Source: Rhizobium sp. EC-SD404
GTDB lineage: Bacteria; Pseudomonadota; Alphaproteobacteria; Rhizobiales; Rhizobiaceae
DNA: 64,000 bases
Reading direction: 5' to 3'
NCBI RefSeq assembly: GCF_902498825.1
Contig: NZ_LR701459.1
Span: 874,001 to 938,000 of the forward strand
The position numbers and the translations under genes were made by a program. This document shows, piece after piece, positions 19,212 through 27,604 of this stretch. How positions within the stretch are numbered: the first letter of the stretch is position 1; every line of letters starts with the position of its first letter. The notes below the pieces were generated by a model. That model did not search any database, was not told where the DNA came from, and was given only the letters and a program-made list of their open reading frames with translations.

Positions 19212-20426
19212 ATGATGAAGAAAATCGCACTGGCCACGTCGGCATTCGCCATGCTGGCTGCAACGCCGGGCCTTGCCCAGGACGTGAGCGTCAAGCTCGG
19301 CGTTCTGAACGACCGTTCCGGCGTCTATGCCGACCTGTCGGGCGAAGGCTCAGTCATCGCCGCGCAGATGGCGGTCGAGGATTTCGGTGCCGAGGAGAAG
19401 GGCATCACGGTCGAGATCGTTTCCGCCGACCACCAGAACAAGCCTGACGTCGCATCCAACATCTCGCGCCAGTGGTACAGCGAAGAAGACGTCGACGCGA
19501 TTTTCGACGTCCCGACCTCGTCGGCCGCACTCGCCGTGCATGAGATCACCCGCGAGATGGACAAGATCTTCATGAACTCCGGCGCTGCGACATCGGATCT
19601 CACCGGCTCCGCGTGCTCGCCGAACACCGTTCACTGGACCTACGACACCTGGGCACTGGCAAACGGCACCGGTGGCGCCATGGTGGAGCAGGGCGGCGAC
19701 AGCTGGTTCTTCATCACCGCCGACTACGCATTCGGCCATGCGCTCGAGCGTGACACGACGGCCTTCGTCGAGAAGTCGGGCGGCACGGTCGTCGGCTCGG
19801 TGCGTCACCCGTTCCCGGGCAGCGACTTCTCGTCGTTCCTGCTGCAGGCCCAGGCTTCCGGCGCCAAGGTCGTTGGCCTTGCCAATGCCGGTGGCGATAC
19901 GATCAACGCCGTCAAGCAGGCATCCGAATTCGGCATCACCCAGGCCGGCCAGTCGCTCGCCGGTCTGCTCGTCTTCCTCACCGACGTTCATTCGCTCGGC
20001 CTGGAAACCGCGCAGGGTCTCGTCCTGACGGAAAGCTTCTACTGGGATCTGAACGACCAGACGCGTGAGTGGTCCGCCCGCTTTGAGGAACAGGCCGGCG
20101 ATAAGCCGACGATGGTTCAGGCCGGCGTCTATGGCTCGGTGCTGCACTACCTCAAGGCCGTCGAAGCAACAGGCACGGATGAAACCGCAGCCGTCATGGA
20201 ATGGATGAAGGCGAACCCGACCGACGACCCGCTCTTCGGTCAGGGTGAAATCCGTGAAGACGGCCGCAAGGTCCACGACATGTACCTCTTCCGCGTCAAG
20301 GCACCCGATCAGTCGGAAGGCCCATGGGACTACTACGAGCTGTTGGAAACCATCCCCGCCGACCAGGCATTCCGCCCGCTCGCCGATGGTGGCTGCTCGC
20401 TCGTCGAAGAAGCTGCCGCGCAGTAA
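19212..20426 (+). CDS. Periplasmic substrate-binding protein of branched-chain-type ABC transporter
   Basis: 404 residues with a Sec signal peptide (MMKKIALATSAFAMLAATPGLA, cleavage expected before QDVSVKLG). The mature part is a type I periplasmic binding fold: KLGVLNDRSGVYADLSG, then ADHQNKPDVASN, then VPTSSAALAV. Members of this subfamily bind amino acids or, in several Rhizobiales, aromatic and other carboxylates, so the ligand cannot be named. GGGAGGAG precedes the ATG pair at 19212. The IclR/MaoC context favours a carboxylate or aromatic acid (inference). Confidence 0.9.
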   Translation: MMKKIALATSAFAMLAATPGLAQDVSVKLGVLNDRSGVYADLSGEGSVIAAQMAVEDFGAEEKGITVEIVSADHQNKPDVASNISRQWYSEEDVDAIFDVPTSSAALAVHEITREMDKIFMNSGAATSDLTGSACSPNTVHWTYDTWALANGTGGAMVEQGGDSWFFITADYAFGHALERDTTAFVEKSGGTVVGSVRHPFPGSDFSSFLLQAQASGAKVVGLANAGGDTINAVKQASEFGITQAGQSLAGLLVFLTDVHSLGLETAQGLVLTESFYWDLNDQTREWSARFEEQAGDKPTMVQAGVYGSVLHYLKAVEATGTDETAAVMEWMKANPTDDPLFGQGEIREDGRKVHDMYLFRVKAPDQSEGPWDYYELLETIPADQAFRPLADGGCSLVEEAAAQ

Positions 20427-20511
20427 TCGCGCTTGAGGCAAGAACCGCGTCGCCTACGGGCGGCGCGGTCACCCTGAGACCGACCGTCTTCATATCTGGA
20501 ACCAGCCAGCC

Positions 20512-21399
20512 ATGTTCGAGCTTTTGGGCATACCGCCGCAGGCGCTTTTCGGGCAGCTCTTGCTCGGCCTGATCAACGGATCCTTCTACGCCATGCTGAG
20601 CCTTGGCCTGGCGGTGATCTTCGGCCTGTTGAACATCATCAATTTCACCCACGGCGCGCAGTACATGATGGGCGCCTTCGTGACTTGGATGCTGCTCACC
20701 TATTTCGGCATCAATTACTATGCAGCTCTCATCCTGGTGCCCGTGATCGTCGGTGCGACGGGCGTCGTCATCGAACGGCTGATGATCTCCAGGCTCTACC
20801 ATCTCGACCATCTCTACGGCCTGCTACTGACCTTCGGCCTCGCGCTCATCATCCAGGGCCTGTTTCGCAATCAGTATGGCGTATCGGGCATCCCGTATGC
20901 TGCTCCGGCCTTGCTGCAGGGCGGGCACAATCTCGGCTTCATGTACCTGCCGAATTCGCGTCTCTGGGTCATCGTTGCGTCGCTCATCGTCTGCCTCGGC
21001 ACCTGGTTCATGATCGAGAAGACGAAGCTCGGCGCTTACCTGCGCGCCGCGACTGAAAACCCGACGCTTGTCGGCGCCTTCGGCATCAACGTGCCGCGTA
21101 TGATCACGCTCACCTATGGCTTCGGCGTAGGCCTTGCCGCTCTCGCCGGCGTGCTGGCGGCGCCGATCTATTCGGTCAATCCGAACATGGGCGAGCAGCT
21201 CATCATCGTCGTCTTCGCGGTCGTCGTCATCGGCGGCATGGGCTCCATCCTCGGCGCGATCATCACCGGCTTCGGCCTCGGGCTGGTGGAGGGCCTCACC
21301 CGCGTCTTCTATCCGGAAGGCTCCGCCGTCGTGATCTTCGTCATCATGGCCATCGTTCTGCTCGTTAAGCCGGCAGGCCTCTTCGGAAGGACCGCCTGA
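20512..21399 (+). CDS. Branched-chain-type ABC transporter permease (LivH-like)
   Basis: 295 residues, about eight hydrophobic helices. Family landmarks: LLGLINGSFYAMLSLGLAVI near the start, NFTHGAQYMMGAF, the ATPase-contact loop GAYLRAATENPTLVGAFGIN, and VVVIGGMGSILGAIITGFGLG. It starts 85 bases after the binding-protein gene. Confidence 0.94.
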   Translation: MFELLGIPPQALFGQLLLGLINGSFYAMLSLGLAVIFGLLNIINFTHGAQYMMGAFVTWMLLTYFGINYYAALILVPVIVGATGVVIERLMISRLYHLDHLYGLLLTFGLALIIQGLFRNQYGVSGIPYAAPALLQGGHNLGFMYLPNSRLWVIVASLIVCLGTWFMIEKTKLGAYLRAATENPTLVGAFGINVPRMITLTYGFGVGLAALAGVLAAPIYSVNPNMGEQLIIVVFAVVVIGGMGSILGAIITGFGLGLVEGLTRVFYPEGSAVVIFVIMAIVLLVKPAGLFGRTA

Positions 21400-21400
21400 C

Positions 21401-22390
21401 ATGACCACGACCGATACCGAGACCGTCAGCCCCATCACCGCACTGCCACGCGACAAGGCAATGGGCATGCCGCGTCATCACATGATGATCTTCATCGCGC
21501 TTTTCGCGGCGATGCTCGTGGCGCCTTACGTCCTTTATCCCGTCTTTCTGATGAAGGTCATGTGCTTTGCGCTCTTCGCGGCCGCCTTCAATCTCCTGTT
21601 GGGCTTCGGCGGCCTGCTGTCCTTCGGCCATGCCGCCTATTTCGGCATGGCGAGCTACGTATCCGCCCATGCTGCCAAGGTCTGGGGACTGACCCCCGAA
21701 CTTGCGATCCTTTCGGGCACGTTGGTCGCCATGGTGCTGGGTGCGGTGATTGGCTCTCTCGCCATCCGCCGCCAGGGCATCTACTTCGCCATGGTGACGC
21801 TCGCCTTCGCGCAGATGGTCTATTTCTTTGCCCTTCAGGCGCCGTTCACCGGCGGCGAGGACGGCATCCAGGCGGTGCCGCGCGGTGATCTTTTCGGCAT
21901 CCTGAGCACGCGGCCCGACCGGACCTTCTACTATGTCGTTCTGGCCATCACCTTCGGCGGCGTGCTGGCGATCTATCGCATCATCCACTCGCCGTTCGGC
22001 CAGGTACTGAAGGCGATCCGCGAGAACGAGCCGCGCTCCATTTCGCTCGGCTATCACGTCAATCGCTACAAGCTGGCCGTGTTCGTCATCTCCGCTGCAT
22101 TCGCGGGCATGGCGGGTGCCACCAAGGCGCTTGTGTTCCAGCTCGCTTCGCTGACCGATGTCTACTGGACCATGTCGGGTGAGGTCGTTCTGATGACGCT
22201 GCTCGGTGGGATGGGCACGGTTTTCGGACCGCTGCTTGGCGCCGGCATCATCGTTGCCATGCAGAATTATTTCGCCTCGTTTGGCGCCTGGGTACTGATC
22301 ATGCAGGGCATCATTTTCGTGCTGGCGGTGCTTCTGTTCCGAGAAGGAATCATCGGCGTGCTGGCCCGCTGGATCAAAAAACCGCTCTGA
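21401..22390 (+). CDS. Branched-chain-type ABC transporter permease (LivM-like)
   Basis: 329 residues, about nine helices after a 30-residue soluble lead. Landmarks: FNLLLGFGGLLSFGHAAYFG, RRQGIYFAMVTLAFAQM, the ATPase-contact loop VLKAIRENEPRSISLGY and LLGGMGTVFGPLLGAGII. Starts one base after the LivH-like stop; last gene of the importer unit. Confidence 0.94.
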   Translation: MTTTDTETVSPITALPRDKAMGMPRHHMMIFIALFAAMLVAPYVLYPVFLMKVMCFALFAAAFNLLLGFGGLLSFGHAAYFGMASYVSAHAAKVWGLTPELAILSGTLVAMVLGAVIGSLAIRRQGIYFAMVTLAFAQMVYFFALQAPFTGGEDGIQAVPRGDLFGILSTRPDRTFYYVVLAITFGGVLAIYRIIHSPFGQVLKAIRENEPRSISLGYHVNRYKLAVFVISAAFAGMAGATKALVFQLASLTDVYWTMSGEVVLMTLLGGMGTVFGPLLGAGIIVAMQNYFASFGAWVLIMQGIIFVLAVLLFREGIIGVLARWIKKPL

Positions 22391-22421
22391 GCGGTCCACT
22401 TCATCTGTCACGAGAAAGTCC

Positions 22422-22449
22422 ACACCGGCGTCCCCAGGGGCGCCGGTGT
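22422..22449 (+). terminator. Hairpin after the importer operon
   Basis: ACACCGGCG (22422-22430) pairs with CGCCGGTGT (22441-22449), 9 bp with a 10-base loop, 31 bases after the LivM-like stop. The following bases (TACATTTC) are only weakly T-rich. Confidence 0.6.
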
Positions 22450-22452
22450 TAC

Positions 22453-22485
22453 ATTTCTGCGACATCGCTCCTGCATTGCAGAAAT
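22453..22485. repeat. 8-bp inverted repeat in the 295-base gap after the importer
   Basis: ATTTCTGC (22453-22460) and GCAGAAAT (22478-22485) are separated by 17 bases, immediately after the terminator-like hairpin. It may be an operator for the small gene at 22686 or a second fold. Nothing else is recognised between 22390 and 22686. Confidence 0.3.
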
Positions 22486-22685
22486 GATGACCGTAAATAC
22501 AGGGATGGTTGGAACCTCGTAACGATTTGATGGTTGAATTTCCGTGGCTGCGGCCACAGAAGCAAGTCCTGCCGTGAACCGGTCGGAGCGAGAAGTCCCT
22601 TCTGCCAAGGCAGGTTCAGGACAGGGTTTGCTTGATACACATCGTCCAGATCCCTGAGATCAACCAGTCGAACGAGAACAACAAA

Positions 22686-22865
22686 ATGTCCGCAAGCCAC
22701 ACAAGCGAAAACGTCGCTCAGAGCCTTCGCCCGGTCGTCATGGTCGTCGTCGCTGCGAAAGTCATCATCGCATCATTTCTCTTCGCGAATGTCGCGGGCG
22801 TGATCCCATCGCCGGCAACCGCCTACGAGAATACTGCCGTCCATGTCTCGGGCGACCAGAACTGA
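22686..22865 (+). CDS. Small hypothetical protein with one hydrophobic segment
   Basis: 59 residues from the ATG at 22686 (an ATT/ATC-rich in-frame lead reaches 22632). A soluble start is followed by LRPVVMVVVAAKVIIASFLFANVAG, which can be a membrane helix or signal peptide with a possible cleavage at ATA, leaving a very short tail. No family recognised. The lysine within the hydrophobic stretch is unusual for a membrane helix. Coding status is moderate: length is small and the ribosome site (GAACGAGAAC) is weak. Confidence 0.4.
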   Translation: MSASHTSENVAQSLRPVVMVVVAAKVIIASFLFANVAGVIPSPATAYENTAVHVSGDQN

Positions 22866-22909
22866 ATCACATCCTGGTTTCAATAGCCGGGATGAGTGAT
22901 GTCGAAAAT

Positions 22910-22936
22910 GCGCCGGCTGGAATTGAGCGCCGGCGC
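22910..22936. terminator. Hairpin between convergent small genes
   Basis: GCGCCGGC (22910-22917) and GCCGGCGC (22929-22936) with an 11-base loop, between the small gene ending at 22865 and the DUF982 gene ending at 22977. No T-run on either side, so only a possible terminator. Confidence 0.35.
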
Positions 22937-22976
22937 GAGGCATTTGTGAAGATCTCCGGAACTTAAATCGGAGCGC

Positions 22977-23255
22977 TTAGGCCGCGGTCGTCAATTGGTC
23001 GACTTGCGGTGAATTCTGAACCAGCAAGCCTGCATGCAGCATGAAATCTTCGAAGGCAGCGCGAGCGGCCTCCGTCTGTGTGCTGCCGTTCAGTGCCGAG
23101 CGGCAAGCAGCATGTGCGGCGCCATGCCGTTTATCTTTCCGCCAGCCTGGCATCGCTTCCAGATAAGACAATGCCGCCGCAGGGCTTTTGATGGCTTGAA
23201 CAAAACCAAGCCCTGCGAAGACATGCACTGCACGGTCAAAGCTGTATGACGCCAT
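22977..23255 (-). CDS. DUF982 family protein, copy 2
   Basis: 92 residues from the ATG at 23255, with AAAGGAG upstream. It has the DUF982 layout: a Trp in the first half (LEAMPGWRKDKRHGAAHAACRSALNG), then an AR/AF segment (EAARAAFEDFMLHAGL). DUF982 proteins are small, largely rhizobial and of unknown role. The gene overlaps the end of the upstream DUF982 gene by 20 bases, so the two are one transcription unit. The copies are diverged, not a recent duplication. Confidence 0.75.
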   Translation of the reverse strand: MASYSFDRAVHVFAGLGFVQAIKSPAAALSYLEAMPGWRKDKRHGAAHAACRSALNGSTQTEAARAAFEDFMLHAGLLVQNSPQVDQLTTAA

Positions 23256-23553
23256 CGAAAGCTCCTTTGGATGCGCGGGATGCCGCGACGATATCGTTGC
23301 GTTTGTTCGGTGTGGCTGAAGTCGTCGCCCCGATGTGGCGCGCAGCGGCAAGAAACGCGTCGCGCGCCTTCGTTGCTGGAACGAAGCCATCGATGGCATC
23401 GCGGCATGCTTGAACTGCGCGGCGATAACTCGGATTGGCGGTGATCGGCCAACCGCCCATCAGGCATTCCAGCGCTTCGAATGCGCTGTCGATGCGGCGT
23501 GAAGGGCGGCCTGGGAGGGTGACCCACACAGGCGAAAAGGGACGAGCGCTCAT
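23236..23553 (-). CDS. DUF982 family protein, copy 1
   Basis: 105 residues. The family block is clear: FEALECLMGGWPITANPSYR, then AVQACRDAIDGFVPATKARDAF and AARHIG. First gene of a two-gene unit; AGGAGC lies just upstream of the ATG (plus strand GCTCCT at 23557-23562). Function unknown. Confidence 0.85.
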   Translation of the reverse strand: MSARPFSPVWVTLPGRPSRRIDSAFEALECLMGGWPITANPSYRRAVQACRDAIDGFVPATKARDAFLAAARHIGATTSATPNKRNDIVAASRASKGAFDGVIQL

Positions 23554-23772
23554 CTTTGCTCCTCATGAAATGGGTGCCTGAACCTATCGGCCAGGTGAGT
23601 TCCGCAAACGAGGAGAATGGCTCAGTGTTCCGGTGGCCGGCTCCGATCACGGAAATTTCACGAGCCGAAGCCTGCTCGAAGTTCGATTGACGCCAGCGAA
23701 AATCGTGGCGCGATCTGGGAACCGATCACGATGGCACGGGTTATTCGGCCAGTTCAAACACGGAGTACCATA

Positions 23773-24144
23773 ATGAAAAAGACCGCTTCACTCGTCGCCC
23801 TTTCGATGTTCGGCTTTGTCGCCGCCGCTTCGGCCCAGGCTCCGGCCGGCCTTATCGAAATCGAATCCGATAGCCAGATGGTCAGCGAATTCAACCTGAC
23901 TGTCGAGCAGCTGGAAGACATGAACATCTTGGACGCAGCAGGCGAGACGATCGGCGAAGTCGAAGAAGTGCTCGGCACCGATGACGGTACGCCGACGGCA
24001 TTCTCGGCCGAAGTTGGCGGCTTCCTGGGTGTCGGTGATACCGATGTCGTCATCCCGTTCGACCAGGTCACGCTCGAAGGCGACAACCTGCAGGTCGACA
24101 TGACCCAGGAACAGGTTGAAGCCTTGGATCGCTGGGAAGACTAA
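23773..24144 (+). CDS. Exported PRC-barrel domain protein
   Basis: 123 residues from the ATG at 23773, with GGAG upstream. Signal peptide MKKTASLVALSMFGFVAAASAQA is followed by a PRC-barrel-like fold (LEDMNILDAAGETIGEVEEVLG, then DVVIPFDQVTLEGDNLQVDM). The mature protein is strongly acidic. Such periplasmic PRC-barrel proteins are common in Hyphomicrobiales, role unknown. Single gene with its own terminator. Confidence 0.85.
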   Translation: MKKTASLVALSMFGFVAAASAQAPAGLIEIESDSQMVSEFNLTVEQLEDMNILDAAGETIGEVEEVLGTDDGTPTAFSAEVGGFLGVGDTDVVIPFDQVTLEGDNLQVDMTQEQVEALDRWED

Positions 24145-24167
24145 GCTTCGAACAGCTTTTTAAATTC

Positions 24168-24198
24168 AAGCCCGCATCTGAAAGGATGCGGGCTTTTT
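24168..24198 (+). terminator. Terminator after the PRC-barrel gene
   Basis: AAGCCCGCATC (24168-24178) pairs with GATGCGGGCTT (24185-24195) around a 6-base loop, followed by a T-run to 24198. Confidence 0.92.
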
Positions 24199-24722
24199 CG
24201 TGTCTGGAAATGACCGGAAAATTCCGTGGGTCGCGGTTGTCGGGGCTGGGGGGCCTGAATAACGAACCGCGACCCTGACCCCGGTTGAGACAAGGGGCCG
24301 TCGACTTTGTAGCCAGCGCGCGGCGCTCCCGCACCTATCAAATCTCGGAGATTGTTCTTAACGCCGCGCCAACCACACGACGCGATTCGACGGCTCGATC
24401 GGCGGAACTGCGCGTGACCACCGGGGGCGGTTGGCCACGCGCAGTTCCCGTCCTCCCCAGAAGGACGTCAATTCACCCTAAAACACTGATTGAACGATCG
24501 AAACGGACCTCAGTCTGAGTATCCGCCGTCGAACGTCCACGACATCCGAGCCCAAGGAACGGCTGGGCGGACAGACCGACGACCCTTGGTGCTCTATGAT
24601 CCCACGCGCTATGCTTTCGCGCAGCCTCTGTTGAGGCGGCATCCCGAAACCGGTGACGGACCCGTCTGGGGCGCTCTGAATGGGTCGATCGTGCCGTGCT
24701 AAAATGCTCCTTCGGAGGGGCC
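24199..24722. other. 524-base stretch without a supported gene
   Basis: Open frames here are short, overlap on both strands and show no family similarity. The only structure seen is the long hairpin at 24404-24448. The last 30 bases carry the ribosome site (CGGAGGGG) of the gene at 24723. Confidence 0.6.
24404..24448. repeat. Long 13-bp inverted repeat / hairpin
   Basis: GGAACTGCGCGTG (24404-24416) and its exact complement (24436-24448) flank 19 bases that can pair further (CCA/TGG and CCG/CGG around GGGG). The fold is near-continuous, about 19 bp. There is no T-run, so it is not a normal terminator. Confidence 0.6.
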
Positions 24723-25112
24723 ATGTCGAAGCTTGCCGTCATCAGACGAGGATGGTGCGTCGCGATTGCGATCGCTTTCCTGTTTCTGTCGCAAGCCTTT
24801 CTCACATCCCCGCATTCCAGTTCATCCTTCGCCACACCGCTTCTCGATGCATTCGGCAATCCGATTTGCATCACGAGCACCGCAAGCAAGACTGACCCCG
24901 CTTCGAAGGGTAACCACGACACAGAGCGCGGATGCGATACGCTCGGGTGCGCGGCAGCACTTCAGCTTCCGCAGCACCGCGCTGCAGACGTTTCGGCATA
25001 TCTGACGCCAAGCATCTCGACCGGTCTGACATTTCCGCGGCTTTTTGAGACAACGCCGGCGTTGCCTGAGCACAGTCCAGGCAGTCCCCGCGCTCCCCCG
25101 GCCTCGGTATAG
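24723..25112 (+). CDS. Exported Cys-containing protein, DUF2946-like
   Basis: 129 residues from the ATG at 24723 with GGAGGGG upstream. An N-terminal hydrophobic segment (GWCVAIAIAFLFLSQAFL) is followed by FGNPICITS, then DTERGCDTLGCAAALQL. The spacing of Cys residues after the hydrophobic start, and the position in front of a PepSY membrane protein, resemble DUF2946 proteins linked to metal handling. Similarity is weak and rests on pattern and context. Confidence 0.55.
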   Translation: MSKLAVIRRGWCVAIAIAFLFLSQAFLTSPHSSSSFATPLLDAFGNPICITSTASKTDPASKGNHDTERGCDTLGCAAALQLPQHRAADVSAYLTPSISTGLTFPRLFETTPALPEHSPGSPRAPPASV

Positions 25113-25255
25113 CGGGAGCGCCCAGAGCCTCTGGCGCCAACCCCTTTCGATCGCGAGCCATTCCAAAATATCTTGGACTTTTTTTAGCGCGGCTGATGCG
25201 CTCCTCGCTGGATACGGCCGGGAGCAGGCATTGCCGCCAGTCGTCGAGGGACGCC

Positions 25256-26677
25256 ATGACCGACACCACCATGGGAGCCGAGGCTTCCCAGGCAGTGACC
25301 GCTGCCAACAAATTCTATTTCATCGCCTGGCGATGGCACTTCTACGCCGGCCTCTACGTCATGCCCTTCCTGGTCATGCTCGCCACCACGGGTCTGATCA
25401 TGCTCTGGATATCCTGGTTCGCCGGCGTCGGTGGCGAACGCATGACAGTCGCGGTTCAAGGCCAGCCGATGGCGGTCAGTGCATTGCAGACTGCTGTGGA
25501 GGCGGCGGTGCCCGGTGGCAGCGCCATCCAGTATGTGGAACCGCTCGCGGCCGATCGGGTCGCCGCATTTGCGGTCCAGGCCGGCGACACCACGACAGGC
25601 GTGGTCGTCGATCCCTATACGGCCGATGTCCTGCACACCTTTCCCTGGCGCGCCGGCTGGTACGATTTCGTCAACAAGATCCACGGCACGCTGTTTCTAG
25701 GCGCCTTCGGTGATCGGATGATCGAGATCGCCGCGAGTCTTGCGATCGTGATGATCGCGACTGGCCTTTATCTGCACTGGCCACGCAACGGCTCCGGTTG
25801 GCGCAACGCGCTGGTTCCGCGCCTTTCCGCGAAGGGAAGAACTTTCTGGAAATCGCTCCACGGCGTGCTCGGCTTCTGGATATCGGCCATCCTCGTCGTG
25901 TTCCTCATCTCGGGTCTGAGCTGGGCTGGCATCTGGGGTGAGCGGATGGTGCAGGCGTGGAATACATTTCCCGCTGAAAAGTGGGGTGCGCCGCTCTCCG
26001 ACGCGACCCATGCCGACATGAACCATGAGGGCAGCCATCATGTGCCGTGGGGGCTCGAACAGACGCCGATGCCGGCCTCCGGCTCGCTTGCTGGCGTCGA
26101 CGCGATTGCCGCCGATGTCTCGATCGACAGCGTCGCCGAGTTCGCACGCACCTTGGGCTTCGACGGCCGGTTTCAGATCAATGTGCCCGCCGACGATACC
26201 GGCGTCTGGACGATCAGCCATGACAGCATGTCGAACGACGGGCCCGACCCGGCCGCAGACCGGACCCTTCACATCGACCGCCACAGCGGCAACGTTCTCG
26301 CCGATGTGAAGTACGCCGACTATTCCGCCTACGCCAAGGCCATGGCTTGGGGCATCGCGTTCCACGAGGGCGATCTGGGCGTGTGGAATCTGGTCCTGAA
26401 CACGCTGTTCTGCCTGTCGATCATGACGCTCACGGTGTCCGGTCTGGTGATGTGGTGGAAGCGCCGTCCGGAGACAGCCGCGCGTCTCGGTGCACCGCCA
26501 CGTCCCCGCGACCTGCCCATCTGGCCAGTCGACCTTCCCGTCTGGAAAGCCGCCGCCGGCCTCATCGTCGTGCTGGGCGTTCTGTTCCCGCTGTCGGTTG
26601 CAGCCATCATCGCGGTGCTGCTCATCGATCTGACGCTGCTGCGCTTGATGCCTGGCGTGAAGCGGGCCCTTTCATAA
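25256..26677 (+). CDS. PepSY-associated membrane protein (PiuB-like)
   Basis: 473 residues from the ATG at 25256 (GAGGG 5 bases upstream). Four membrane helices: one near the start after FYFIAWRWHFYAGLYVMPFL, two around residues 160-235, and a C-terminal group near NTLFCLSIMTLTVSGLVMWW. Periplasmic loops carry PepSY-like regions (DPYTADVLHTFPWRAGWYDF, and HIDRHSGNVLADVKYADYSAY). The conserved His-rich helices (WRWHFYAGLY, KIHGTLFLG, SLHGVLGFW, AFHEGDLG) suggest haem or metal binding. The family is tied to siderophore or iron reduction, often iron-regulated. Here it follows the Cys-bearing exported protein. Confidence 0.85.
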   Translation: MTDTTMGAEASQAVTAANKFYFIAWRWHFYAGLYVMPFLVMLATTGLIMLWISWFAGVGGERMTVAVQGQPMAVSALQTAVEAAVPGGSAIQYVEPLAADRVAAFAVQAGDTTTGVVVDPYTADVLHTFPWRAGWYDFVNKIHGTLFLGAFGDRMIEIAASLAIVMIATGLYLHWPRNGSGWRNALVPRLSAKGRTFWKSLHGVLGFWISAILVVFLISGLSWAGIWGERMVQAWNTFPAEKWGAPLSDATHADMNHEGSHHVPWGLEQTPMPASGSLAGVDAIAADVSIDSVAEFARTLGFDGRFQINVPADDTGVWTISHDSMSNDGPDPAADRTLHIDRHSGNVLADVKYADYSAYAKAMAWGIAFHEGDLGVWNLVLNTLFCLSIMTLTVSGLVMWWKRRPETAARLGAPPRPRDLPIWPVDLPVWKAAAGLIVVLGVLFPLSVAAIIAVLLIDLTLLRLMPGVKRALS

Positions 26678-26746
26678 GAAGAAGTGGGGGTGGTTTCGCG
26701 AGACACCGCCCTCTCACAACGGAGATCGTTGCAATGACGCAGAAAC

Positions 26747-26787
26747 AAACAGCGCCCGAGGTTCGTCGAACCTGCCGGGCGCTGTTT
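26747..26787 (+). terminator. Two-part hairpin after the PepSY gene
   Basis: AAACAGCGCCCG (26747-26758) pairs with CGGGCGCTGTTT (26776-26787); between them AGGTT and AACCT form an inner stem (26759-26773). Weakly T-rich bases follow. Likely terminator of the PepSY unit, 70 bases after its stop, and just before the convergent tRNA. Confidence 0.6.
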
Positions 26788-26814
26788 GGATTTAAGCTAA
26801 GTGCTTGAAAAGGA

Positions 26815-26889
<75 letters not shown>

Positions 26890-26982
26890 ATCCGTGGAGC
26901 GGCATAGACCATAAATGGCTTTGCCGCGTCAATAGTGTCCAAAGCGAAATCCGCGGCTTTTCGAAAGGGCCTGAAATGGGCC

Positions 26983-27342
26983 TCAGGCAGCTTCGAGCAT
27001 CTTGTGGATTTCGTCCACGAGATCGCGCAGATGGAAGGGTTTGGAAAGAACCTTGGCATCTTTCGGTGCGTTGGAATCCGGGTTCAGCGCCACGGCTGCA
27101 AAGCCGGTGATGAACATGACCTTCAAGTCCGGATCAAGTTCGGTTGCGCGACGGGCCAACTCGATACCATCCATCTCGGGCATCACGATGTCCGTCAGAA
27201 GCAGCGAAAACGGCTCTTCGCGAAGCCGGTCATAAGCGCTGGCGCCATTGTCGAAGGCGCGGACCTCATAGCCGGCCTTCTCCAGCGCCTTCACCAGAAA
27301 CCGGCGCATGTCGTTGTCGTCTTCGGCAAGAAGAATCTTCAT
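26983..27342 (-). CDS. cpdR: Single-domain response regulator CpdR
   Basis: 119 residues, receiver domain only: acidic pocket LLAEDDNDMRRFLVKALEKAG, phosphoacceptor Asp51 in LLLTDIVMPEMDG, Thr/Ser in FITGFAAVALNP and Lys in VLSKPFHLRDLVDEI. This matches CpdR of Caulobacter and Sinorhizobium. Unphosphorylated CpdR guides the ClpXP protease to targets, including CtrA degradation, and is controlled by the CckA-ChpT phosphorelay (established for relatives). The start at 27342 gives the family N-terminus; an ATG at 27378 would add 12 residues. No partner genes are adjacent. Confidence 0.9.
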   Translation of the reverse strand: MKILLAEDDNDMRRFLVKALEKAGYEVRAFDNGASAYDRLREEPFSLLLTDIVMPEMDGIELARRATELDPDLKVMFITGFAAVALNPDSNAPKDAKVLSKPFHLRDLVDEIHKMLEAA

Positions 27343-27604
27343 TCTCTGTCGTCCTGAAATGTCGTCGTCGGCTGTCATGATGAGCGCACCTCTCGCTGCC
27401 ACAGAAACAACACTTGCGTAAACATCCCGTGAAGGTCGAAATGGAAGCGCGCTCGACTCATGGTGCCACAATCCCGATTTTATGGGCTATGGACACGGGT
27501 AGAGGCAACTGGCAACATGATCTGGGCAGTCGAATTCAAGGGATGCGGGGCATTTTCGCATCGTTTTCACCACCTCGATCGACAAGCAACGGAGTGCAGG
27601 CGAA

